Program-made: the position numbers and the translations under genes
Assembly: GCF_007747795.1 (NCBI RefSeq)
Contig: NZ_CP036275.1
Span: forward strand, 6,626,001-6,690,000
Length of the DNA: 64,000 nt
DNA from: Maioricimonas rarisocia
GTDB taxonomy: Bacteria; Planctomycetota; Planctomycetia; Planctomycetales; Planctomycetaceae
Reading direction: 5' to 3'
Shown: piece after piece, positions 10,498-18,067 of the stretch
Position numbering within the stretch: position 1 is the first letter of the stretch
Layout: the number at the start of each line of letters is the position of its first letter
Notes under the pieces: model-generated
Told to the model about the DNA's origin: nothing
The model's database searches: none
The model's input: only the letters and a program-made list of their open reading frames with translations

Positions 10498-10525
10498 AAC
10501 CGCCTCTCCTGCACAGGCTTTCTGC

Positions 10526-10786
10526 ATGTCACTGATGACCGACATCTTCCGCGAGGCAATCTGGACGGCCCTGGCCCTGGCGGCACCGGTGCTGCTGGCG
10601 ATCCTGGTCGTGGCGCTGGTCATCAACATCGTGCAGACGGCCATGCAGCTGCAGGACCCGACGCTCAACCTCGTTCCCCGACTCGTTGCCGCCGCGGTCA
10701 CCGTCCTGGCACTGCTGCCCTGGCTGCTGGACCGACTGACGGAGTACTCCGCCGATCTGTACCGCAATGTGACGCTCGGCGGTTGA
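10526..10786 (+). CDS. fliQ: flagellar export gate protein FliQ
   Basis: 86 aa, typical of FliQ. Two transmembrane helices (about 12-38 and 50-72) enclose the family segment NIVQTAMQLQDPTLNLVPRLVA. FliQ is a subunit of the FliP5Q4R1 gate. It sits between fliP and fliR in the conserved order. Confidence 0.93.
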   Translation: MSLMTDIFREAIWTALALAAPVLLAILVVALVINIVQTAMQLQDPTLNLVPRLVAAAVTVLALLPWLLDRLTEYSADLYRNVTLGG

Positions 10787-10832
10787 TGGTTCAGATCTCC
10801 CTGCGAGCCCGACCTGATCAGCAACGGATGGA

Positions 10833-11810
10833 TTGGCCGTCGTGACCTCACGACTTTTCGACTCCATTGACCCGACCGCTCTCGAAGCGTTGACCGCCCT
10901 CGCATTGACGGTCGGCACACCGCTGCTGCTCGCCACGGCACGCATCGCCGGCCTCGTGCAGGCCGCTCCCGTCACCGGCGACCGGACGGTTCCGCTCCGC
11001 ACGCGCCTCGCGCTGGCCGCCTGTCTGGCGCTGCTCGTTCTGCCCGTTCTTACTGCGCATGGTCGGCCGGCAGAAGCCATCGCGGCGAACGTCGGGAATG
11101 CCGGCGATTCCGGTTGGCCAGCAACAGCAGGCGATTCCGGGGGCTCCACTCGCGTGGCTCGTTCCGACCCCGGCCACCCCGCCGCAGATGCCCCCCCCTC
11201 CGGCCACTCTACAGCGAGCCTGGCCGAGGCGGCACTGATCCTGATGCTCGCCGGTGAGTTCCTGCTGGGCTACCTGCTCGGAACCGGTGTGCGGCTGATC
11301 CTGGCGGGACTGCAACTGGCGGGCAACGTGATCGATCCGCAGGCGGGCCTGGCGATCGGACAGACCTGGAATCCCCTCACCGCTTCGCAAAATTCTCTCA
11401 CAGGCAGCCTGATCGTGCTGGCCGGCCTGGCCGCGTTTCTGCTTCCGCCGTTTCACGGCGACCTGGTGCTGGTCGCGGCACTGCTCGATTCGTTTGCCGC
11501 GATCCCGGTTGGCGGTGCCGTCGCAGTCGATTCTGTCCCGGTCCTGGTGGCGACCTGGATGCAGCAGTCCACGAGTTTGGCGCTTCGCATCGCAGCGCCG
11601 TTTCTTGCGACCGTTTCGCTGGTCACCCTCTCGGCAGCATTCCTGGCCCGGGGGTCCGGCGGAATGGCCCGCAGCGGACTGGCGATCGCGCCCCGCATTG
11701 GCGTCAGCCTGGTCGTCCTGGGACTCTCACTCGGCGGCGCGATGGATGCTGTTGTCATCTCGGTTCAGGACGCCATCGGCTGGACACTCAACCTGCTCGC
11801 AAGCGGGTAG
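10833..11810 (+). CDS. fliR: flagellar export gate protein FliR
   Basis: 325 aa, somewhat longer than E. coli FliR (about 260). Recognisable features are the N-terminal ALALTVGTPLLLATARIAGLVQAAPV, the central LLGYLLGTGVRLILAGLQLAGNVIDPQAGLAIG and several hydrophobic helices to the C-terminus. An extra hydrophilic insert (about residues 85-125, rich in Gly, Ser, Ala and Pro) accounts for the additional length. The start is TTG at 10833; the GTG at 10842 in the same frame is an alternative. FliR completes the export gate and is expected to contact FlhB, encoded 46 bp downstream. Confidence 0.92.
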   Translation: MAVVTSRLFDSIDPTALEALTALALTVGTPLLLATARIAGLVQAAPVTGDRTVPLRTRLALAACLALLVLPVLTAHGRPAEAIAANVGNAGDSGWPATAGDSGGSTRVARSDPGHPAADAPPSGHSTASLAEAALILMLAGEFLLGYLLGTGVRLILAGLQLAGNVIDPQAGLAIGQTWNPLTASQNSLTGSLIVLAGLAAFLLPPFHGDLVLVAALLDSFAAIPVGGAVAVDSVPVLVATWMQQSTSLALRIAAPFLATVSLVTLSAAFLARGSGGMARSGLAIAPRIGVSLVVLGLSLGGAMDAVVISVQDAIGWTLNLLASG

Positions 11811-11856
11811 GGCTGACCGGACTTCGATCCACGACTGAAGCGAATACTGAGACCGC

Positions 11857-12570
11857 ATGTCCGATCGCACGATTCCCGCCTCACAGCGTCGACGCGAAGA
11901 AGCCCGTCGGCAGGGTCACATCCCCCGCAGCGGCAATCTGACGGCGGCGGTCGTTCTGCTCATTCTCGCGGTCGCCCTGCTGACCGTCGGCGACTACTTC
12001 GCAGGCACACTGGCCAGCTTGCTGAGATCCGGCCTGCCGGCTTCCCCCCAACTGCAGTTGGACCAGGCGCTCGTCGTTGACCGGATCTTCGCAGCAGCAA
12101 CACAGGTGTTTCTGGGCGCAGGACTGATCGTCGGCCTGATGTACATTGCCGCTCTGGCGACCGATCTGATGCAGTCCGGCTTCCTCCTCACGCTGGAGCC
12201 ACTGCTGTTCCAGTGGTCCCGGCTGAGTCCGGCAGGCAACCTGAATGGACAGCGTTTTGGCCGGCGGCTCGGTTCCGCATTCGGCCACACCGTGAAGGTC
12301 GGCCTCGTTGCGGCGCTCGTGTGCTGGAATCTTCTGCGAAAACGGGGGGAGACGCTGGCCGCTTCGACCTCCACCGATCTTTCGGGATTTCTCGGCGCGT
12401 CGCTGAGTGAGAGCCTGCTGCAGATTGCCGCGGTGCTCTTGATCGTCGGTTTCGTCGACTTCCTGATCGTCCGCCGCTGGCATGAACTCGCCATGCGGAT
12501 GACTCCCGACCAGGCCCGCGAAGAGCAGCGTCAATCGGGACGCTCCGCGGTACCACGTCGCAGGCACTGA
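11857..12570 (+). CDS. flhB: FlhB-like export protein lacking the NPTH C-terminal domain
   Basis: 237 aa, against about 350-380 for FlhB. The N-terminus (ASQRRREEARRQGHIPRSGNLTAAVVLL) and four hydrophobic segments match the FlhB membrane domain, as does LSPAGNLNGQRFGRR in the sorting-platform loop. The protein reaches the start of the cytoplasmic linker (WHELAMRMTPDQAREEQRQSG) and then stops with SAVPRRRH. The autocleavage domain with its NPTH motif, used elsewhere for substrate-specificity switching, is absent. The next gene, on the other strand, ends only 7 bp away, so the missing part cannot lie just downstream in another frame. Either this is a natural truncated form or a separate FlhB C-terminal protein is encoded elsewhere. 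Confidence 0.88.
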   Translation: MSDRTIPASQRRREEARRQGHIPRSGNLTAAVVLLILAVALLTVGDYFAGTLASLLRSGLPASPQLQLDQALVVDRIFAAATQVFLGAGLIVGLMYIAALATDLMQSGFLLTLEPLLFQWSRLSPAGNLNGQRFGRRLGSAFGHTVKVGLVAALVCWNLLRKRGETLAASTSTDLSGFLGASLSESLLQIAAVLLIVGFVDFLIVRRWHELAMRMTPDQAREEQRQSGRSAVPRRRH

Positions 12571-12577
12571 CGCGGCG

Positions 12578-14602
12578 TCAGCTCAGCACGGTTTCGGTCG
12601 CGGCAGAAGTACGGCCGACCAGCGAGACAATCTGCTGCTGAGCCTCGTCGATGTCGCGCAGTCGCGTCGGCTGCGGTTCGGCGATCCGTCGACTCAGTTC
12701 GTCCCGCTGCGGTTCCGTCAGGCTTCGCATCACCGCACGTTTGACCCGATCCGACGCCCCCAGCAGGGCCATTGCCCAGACGTCCGCACCGGCTGTTTCA
12801 TACAGCCCCCGCAATGATGCCAGGTCGAGTCGAACGATCTCTTCGAAACTGGTCACCCAGTTGGCCGCTCCCAATGTTTCCGGAACGGTCTCCCGGGGAA
12901 GCCGGTTGTGATAGCTGCTGACTGGCTCCGACACAGCCGAGGTCGCGGCAGCGGCCGGCTGAGCCGCGGCACGTTGGGCGAGTCGCCCGGCCACTCGTTC
13001 GATCGTGGCGGCATCGGGAGGAACGGTCTGAGCGCCGACCATTTCGAGCAGCGCGACCTTGAGGTCATCCGGCAGCCGCGCGAGGAAGCGTTCCGCTGCC
13101 TCCGGACCGAGTGAAAGCAGCACGACTGCCAGATCCTGTGGATCCTCGTGCGGCAGCCATTCGGAAGCACGTTCGTTCCCCAGCAGGAACGCGAACGCTT
13201 CTTCTTCGCGAGCATCGCGCGGCCCTGTAGACGCGTGGCCGTGATGCCTGCTTGCCCGGCGGGGCTTGCGATCGGTGCGACGCCGTCCCAGTTGCCAGAC
13301 CGCCGCACAGAACAGGCTGGCGGCCACAATCACGACCCAGGCCTTCTCCGGGATTTGCTCCAGCAGTGAGGTCATTCCCGCCACAGTGGACGGCGGAGGA
13401 GGCGTGACTTCGACCGGCAAGGGTGGCATCACGTCGACATCCAGTCCGGCCAGATGCACCCCTTCGGCTGCGGAAGGAAGTAGCAGGTCCTGGATCCGTC
13501 GCACCACTTCCGCCTGCAGCGTTTCGGCGGAGGGAAACGCACCACCAGCGACCGTCTCGAATGACGGCAGATCGACCGTCACGTAAAGCTGGGGGAGCGG
13601 ATCGCCAGATGCAACCGGATCTTCAGCCCCCCGCGGCAGCGTGGCGACCGGGGCAACGACGGTCTCCGCCCCCTTCACCTCGGCCGCAGTCAGATCGAGC
13701 CGCGTGTTGGGGCCACCCTGACGCCCCGCAGGACGCAGTGCCGTGTGTGTTGTTGCGGCGAGGGGAGGGCTCTGAGCGAACGATGGCTGCGGCTGCGGCC
13801 GGGATGACGAAATCGCCCGGACCACCACGTCGGTGGGAGCCAGATCGGCCAGGGCGCTGACGATCTGCTGACGATAGACCGCTGCCAGGTGGGACAGATG
13901 CGGTCCCGTCCCGGATCCCGTGGGAGCCAGCGTCGACTCGTCGTACGTGATCATGCCGTCCAGGTCCATAACGACGATGTCGGACGGATCGAGGTTCCGT
14001 CGACTCCCTGCCACGGCCAACCGGACCGAGTGAACCAGTTCGAGGGTAATTCGCCGGCCAGGCTTCGGCTTCAGATAAACCGTTGCCCGTGCTTTTTCCG
14101 GTCGTCGCCAGCCGGTCGCGGTGTCTTCATCCCACACGACATCGGCAAAGTCGATGTCGGGCATCTGGCTGAGCAGTTCGCTCAGCAACCGGGCCCGCGC
14201 AATTTCCTCGGCGGTCTCTTCGTCCCGTCGTCCCGAGAGCAGGTTGAGCCGCCCCCGGGCCTCCTCCCACGTCTGCGCCCAGTGCGCCACGCGGGTTTCC
14301 GGCTGACCGAGGACCTCCTCGTACTTCGGCAGACGTTCCGCCGATACGAGAATCTGGCCCCCTGCCTGTTCGAAATCATCCAGTCCGGCCGAGCGCAATC
14401 GCGACGTCATCGCCGCGACCTGCTCGGTCGTCCAACGTTTCCCCGACAGAACCGGAACACGATCGGCCTCCCCGGAGCGGGCGGCGAGCCACATCAACGG
14501 CCCCGCCACAGCCACGGCGGCCACAACGGGGAGCAGGCGGCCTTGCCCGACCCGGGCGTTCCAGTCGGAAACGCGTCCACGAAAAGCGCGCAGGTTGTCC
14601 AT
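12578..14602 (-). CDS. FliF-FliG fusion protein (MS-ring/C-ring)
   Basis: 674 aa from the ATG at 14602 (a GTG at 14620 adds six residues). TM1 lies at about 24-40. FliF ring-building regions follow: VPVLSGKRWTTEQVAAMTSRL with GGQILVSAERL (about 49-95), then MPDIDFADVVWDEDT, KARATVYLKPKPGRRITLE and PSDIVVMDLDG (about 145-217). TM2 is at about 421-439. After it, where FliF normally ends in its FliG-binding helix, the chain continues into a FliG-middle-like domain (about 484-545; EDPQDLAVVLLSLGPEAAERFL) and a FliG C-terminal domain (about 582-664; SFEEIVRLDLASLRGLYETAG and LRDIDEAQQQIVSLV). FliG N, the FliF-binding domain, is missing. The gene follows the regulator gene at 14657 by about 54 bp on the same strand and is convergent with flhB. 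Confidence 0.85.
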   Translation of the reverse strand: MDNLRAFRGRVSDWNARVGQGRLLPVVAAVAVAGPLMWLAARSGEADRVPVLSGKRWTTEQVAAMTSRLRSAGLDDFEQAGGQILVSAERLPKYEEVLGQPETRVAHWAQTWEEARGRLNLLSGRRDEETAEEIARARLLSELLSQMPDIDFADVVWDEDTATGWRRPEKARATVYLKPKPGRRITLELVHSVRLAVAGSRRNLDPSDIVVMDLDGMITYDESTLAPTGSGTGPHLSHLAAVYRQQIVSALADLAPTDVVVRAISSSRPQPQPSFAQSPPLAATTHTALRPAGRQGGPNTRLDLTAAEVKGAETVVAPVATLPRGAEDPVASGDPLPQLYVTVDLPSFETVAGGAFPSAETLQAEVVRRIQDLLLPSAAEGVHLAGLDVDVMPPLPVEVTPPPPSTVAGMTSLLEQIPEKAWVVIVAASLFCAAVWQLGRRRTDRKPRRASRHHGHASTGPRDAREEEAFAFLLGNERASEWLPHEDPQDLAVVLLSLGPEAAERFLARLPDDLKVALLEMVGAQTVPPDAATIERVAGRLAQRAAAQPAAAATSAVSEPVSSYHNRLPRETVPETLGAANWVTSFEEIVRLDLASLRGLYETAGADVWAMALLGASDRVKRAVMRSLTEPQRDELSRRIAEPQPTRLRDIDEAQQQIVSLVGRTSAATETVLS

Positions 14603-14656
14603 GCAGGCACGAAACGACACTGGAGGAGGCGATCGAAACAGAGACAGTCCGACGAG

Positions 14657-16039
14657 TCACGCAGCCCGATTCTTGCGATTCGAGCCTGGGCCTCCTCGCG
14701 GCGGGTAACCATACTCTCTGAGCTTGCCGGAAAGGGTCCGCAGACCGATCTTCAGGGCTTTGGCCGTCAGCTCGCGGTTGCCGCCGTAGCGATTGAACGT
14801 CGCTTCAATCAGCTTCCGTTCCATTTCCCGCAGGGTCATGCCGGACTGCTCGGCATCTTCGCCGGCCGGCCGTTCGACCCAGGTATCGAGCATGTCGACG
14901 CTCAGTTCCGAACCCTCGTCGAGAGCGTTGCAGTTCCGCAGCACGTTCTCGAGTTCGCGAACGTTGCCCGGCCAGCTGTGACGCTTGAGACGATCGACCG
15001 CCGAGAGCGTCAGCCGCTTGACCGGCGTTCCCTCCCGGGCGGCATGCTCGGCGAGGAAGTGCTCGGCCAGAGGAACGATGTCATCGAGTCGCTGACGCAG
15101 CGGCGGGACTGCAATCGAGTCGCGGCAGAGCAGCTCGCACAGTTCGGCATCGAACTGTCCCGTCGCCGCCAGGTGCTTGAGATCCTTATGCGACGTGACG
15201 ATCAGACGGGCCTCGAGCGGTCGACGCTCGGTCGTGCCGGCCGGGGAGTAATGTCCGGTCTGGATCAGTTCCGCCAGCATCTGCTGCAATGTGATCGAGA
15301 TGCCGTCGATGTCGTCCAGCAGCAGCGTACCGCCGGCTGCCGTCGCCAGACGGGGCTCCGACTCGCCATCGCCGAACAGTTCCTTCTCGATTGCCGCCGA
15401 GGAAAGCACGCCGCAGCGAATGCGGATCAGCGGGGCATGCGCTCCGGATCGGGCGGCATGAATCGAGCGGGCGACGATGTTCGTTCCGCTCCCGGTTTCG
15501 CCGGAGACCAGCACCGGCCGCGAGTGTTCGGCCACGGCACGAACCTCGCCACGCAGGTGTTCGGTCGCCTGGCTGTAGCCGATGATCTCGTCGGAGACAC
15601 GACCTTCGAGGCGACGGCGAAGCTGGAAGTTTTCAGCCAGCAGCCGGGCCCGACCGACCGCCGCGAACAGCGCCCGGGCCAGTTTGTCCGGTGTGTGTGG
15701 CGGATCGAGGATCTCGCAGGTCGTCGGCGTCGACGGCAGGTGGGTGCGGCTGCCCAGAGAGGGAAGCACGACGAACTGGGTCGGCCGACCGTTCTGACGG
15801 GCGAACGACTCGGTCTGCTGCACGAGTGTCAGCGTTTCCGGTTCGTCGATCACGCACGCCGCGAACGGCTCACGGGCGAGCCCCGCCTGCAGTTCGGAGG
15901 AGGAGTGAAATGCCTCGGCTTCGAATCCGAGACGCACGATGACGCCCGCCAGTTTCTGACAGGCGGCCGGGTCCGTCGAGAGGACCGCAACACGACCCGT
16001 CAACCTGACGGTCGCTGGAGGAGGCGACAGATTGCTCAT
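14657..16039 (-). CDS. degenerate NtrC-type (Fis-family) regulator
   Basis: 460 aa from the ATG at 16039; the frame is open to 16126. Residues about 15-130 look like a receiver domain (VAVLSTDPAACQKL, ACVIDEPET). Residues about 150-370 are a sigma-54-activator AAA+ domain, and about 400-450 a Fis-type helix-turn-helix (GGNRELTAKALKIGLRTLSGKLREYGY). The AAA+ domain is altered: Walker A reads GETGSGTN, with Thr186 where the family has Lys. After ELFG (220-223) about 14 residues including GAFTGA are missing. Walker B reads LLLDDID rather than LFLDEI. The arginine-finger region PLRQRLDDI and the WPGNVRELENVL helix remain. It is therefore unlikely to activate sigma-54 polymerase and may act as a DNA-binding regulator, perhaps of the linked flagellar genes. 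It precedes the FliF-FliG gene. Confidence 0.85.
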   Translation of the reverse strand: MSNLSPPPATVRLTGRVAVLSTDPAACQKLAGVIVRLGFEAEAFHSSSELQAGLAREPFAACVIDEPETLTLVQQTESFARQNGRPTQFVVLPSLGSRTHLPSTPTTCEILDPPHTPDKLARALFAAVGRARLLAENFQLRRRLEGRVSDEIIGYSQATEHLRGEVRAVAEHSRPVLVSGETGSGTNIVARSIHAARSGAHAPLIRIRCGVLSSAAIEKELFGDGESEPRLATAAGGTLLLDDIDGISITLQQMLAELIQTGHYSPAGTTERRPLEARLIVTSHKDLKHLAATGQFDAELCELLCRDSIAVPPLRQRLDDIVPLAEHFLAEHAAREGTPVKRLTLSAVDRLKRHSWPGNVRELENVLRNCNALDEGSELSVDMLDTWVERPAGEDAEQSGMTLREMERKLIEATFNRYGGNRELTAKALKIGLRTLSGKLREYGYPPRGGPGSNRKNRAA

Positions 16040-16470
16040 TGTGATTGGATTGTGAGAGAGTGTGGTGGGGACACACCCCGTCCATGAGTCGTTCCCCGCC
16101 CTGAGAGACAGGCGCGCAACGGTCATGTTCAGCGGACGCCGGATGGCTATCGCGGTGAGATGCTGAGTGTCGGAGGTGTGAAGGGAAGGTCAACGATGTG
16201 GAGAGAGAGTGAGCGGCGGAGTGATACGGGAAACCGGCAAATCGTGTCAAGCGGATTCTGCCGAACTTCGCGCGGCCGTCATCACCCGCCCACACTCGCC
16301 AACCGTCAGCCCCGTTTGCGGGCGTTGCTTGACGGCGTTCCGTTCAGGCAGAACAATCGCACGGTCCGACATCGATGTCGCTGACGGCGAACCTTCTCGA
16401 TTCTTGCCGGCTCCGGAGGCCAGGAGCGAACTTCCGCCGGCCGCCACCCCCTAACTGTTCGATCAATCTC
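16040..16470. other. divergent promoter region
   Basis: About 430 bp between the regulator start (minus) and the aminotransferase start (plus). No gene is supported; both promoters should lie here, but no box is clear enough to name. Confidence 0.4.
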
Positions 16471-17664
16471 ATGAGACTGTCCGCGACCGTTCAAACACTC
16501 AAACCGTCCGCCACCATCGCCGCCGCCGCCAAGGCCAAGGAGCTCAAGCAGAAAGGCGTGACGGTCTTCGAGTTTACGCTCGGCGAACCGGACTTCATCA
16601 CACCCGCGCACATTCGCGACGCGGCCAAGGAGGCGATGGACGCCGGCCATACGCACTACACGCCGGCCAGCGGCATCCCCGAACTCAAGCAGGCGATCTG
16701 CGCCACGTACCAGCGGGATTACGAGCTCGACTACGAGCCGAACCAGGTCGTCGTCTCCAACGGGGCCAAGCACTCGATTCACAACGTGCTGACGGCCCTG
16801 TGCGGCCCGGGCGACGAGGTCATCATTCCGACCCCCTACTGGGTCAGCTACAGCGCTCTGGTCGAACTGACCGGTGCCACGCCGGTCCTCGTTCCCACCA
16901 CGCAGGAAAGTGGCTTCTGCCTGCAGCCGGAGCAGTTCCGCGCCGCGATCACCGACAGGACGCGGCTGCTGATGCTCAACAACCCCTGCAACCCGACCGG
17001 TGCCGCCTACCCGGTCGAAACGCTCGAAGCGCTTGCCAATGTGGCCGTCGAGAAGCAGATCCCCGTCCTTTCCGATGAGATCTACGAGAAGCTCATTTAC
17101 GAGGGCTCCGAATTCCGCAGCTTTGCGTCGTTCGGGAAGGACGTGAAGGACCTGACGATCATCGTCAGCGGGGTCAGCAAGGCGTACGCCATGACCGGCT
17201 GGCGGATCGGGTGGACGCTCGCGCCGGCCGACCTGACGAAGACCATGAATAACCTGCAGAGCCAGCAGACGTCCAACCCCTGCAGCGTCAGCCAGTACGC
17301 CGCCATTGCCGCGCTCAACGGCCCGCAGGACTGCGTCGGCGAGATGCTCGAAGAGTTCGTCAAGCGGCGGACTTACGTCCTCAGTCGCCTGCGGGAGATT
17401 CCCGGTTTGTCGTTCGCGGAGCCGGGGGGTGCGTTCTACGCCTTCTTCGACGTCAGCGCGTACTTCGGCAAGCCGCTGGGCGAAAACGGCACCTTGGTCG
17501 ACAATTCGTCCGACTTCTGCACGGCCCTGCTGGAACAGGCGCATGTTGCTCTGGTGACAGGAGATGCATTTGGTGCCCCCGGCTATGTGCGGCTCTCGTT
17601 CGCGACAGACCTGGACACGATCGAGACGGGCCTCAACCGCCTCGACGCGTTCCTGAATCCGTGA
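16471..17664 (+). CDS. class I aminotransferase, aspartate aminotransferase-like
   Basis: 398 aa, normal for the fold-type I PLP aminotransferases. Seen: FEFTLGEPDFITPAHIRDAA, the HYTPASGIPELKQAI strand, NNPCNPTGAAYP, LSDEIYEKLIYEG, the PLP-lysine segment SGVSKAYAMTGWRIGW and a C-terminal GDAFGAPGYVRLSFA. This pattern fits the bacterial subgroup of aspartate aminotransferases, which move the amino group of aspartate to 2-oxoglutarate; aromatic or prephenate substrates cannot be excluded. The ATG at 16471 starts the conserved N-terminus (MRLSATVQTLKPSAT); the open frame from 16375 adds unrelated residues. A strong terminator follows 30 bp after the stop. Confidence 0.92.
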   Translation: MRLSATVQTLKPSATIAAAAKAKELKQKGVTVFEFTLGEPDFITPAHIRDAAKEAMDAGHTHYTPASGIPELKQAICATYQRDYELDYEPNQVVVSNGAKHSIHNVLTALCGPGDEVIIPTPYWVSYSALVELTGATPVLVPTTQESGFCLQPEQFRAAITDRTRLLMLNNPCNPTGAAYPVETLEALANVAVEKQIPVLSDEIYEKLIYEGSEFRSFASFGKDVKDLTIIVSGVSKAYAMTGWRIGWTLAPADLTKTMNNLQSQQTSNPCSVSQYAAIAALNGPQDCVGEMLEEFVKRRTYVLSRLREIPGLSFAEPGGAFYAFFDVSAYFGKPLGENGTLVDNSSDFCTALLEQAHVALVTGDAFGAPGYVRLSFATDLDTIETGLNRLDAFLNP

Positions 17665-17693
17665 TCGCTCCGTAATCAGAATCAGCTTCCACG

Positions 17694-17723
17694 ACGCCCC
17701 GGTTACCTGCCGGGGCGTTTTTT
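17694..17723 (+). terminator. intrinsic terminator after aminotransferase gene
   Basis: Nine-base-pair stem ACGCCCCGG/CCGGGGCGT with a 7-nt loop, followed by a T-run (17718-17723). Confidence 0.9.
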
Positions 17724-18067
17724 GTGCGCGGTCCCGACCAGCGCGGTCCCGACCAACCGCGACGGATCGACCACGATCGATGCATCCCGCGAAGACACAG
17801 CAGGATCGGCAGAATCTGTCGGTTTGCGCCCCGTGGCAACCGAAATCGTCCAAATCTCGTTGCCGATCGTCCCATCTCTCAAGAAGCCCGTTGCCGGCGT
17901 TTCGCATTCGCTGGTATCAGCCGTCAGTCACACAGCGGGCCGCTTCTGCGGAGGAGCAGCCCGGCAATGGAATGCAGAGGTCGCTGATGTATCGCCAGGA
18001 AAACTCGCCGACCCCACGGTCACGGCCGCGGTCGCCACGCGGTCAAACGCTCTACGGGCCACAAACC
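17724..18067. other. leader region of the surface protein gene
   Basis: About 340 bp with no recognised gene. The frame of the following gene is open back to 17780, but that part has no signal peptide and its residues look like noncoding translation. The direct repeat GCGGTCCCGACCA occurs twice near 17729-17755. Confidence 0.4.

Noticed and set aside
12540-12580. Frameshift that would restore the FlhB C-terminal domain
   Set aside because: No NPTH-like coding is visible in any plus-strand frame downstream, and the convergent FliF-FliG gene occupies that DNA with clear FliG C motifs.
13889-16087. 732-codon plus-strand frame opposite the FliF-FliG and regulator genes
   Set aside because: No domain recognised; it spans two genes on the other strand whose motifs are clear.
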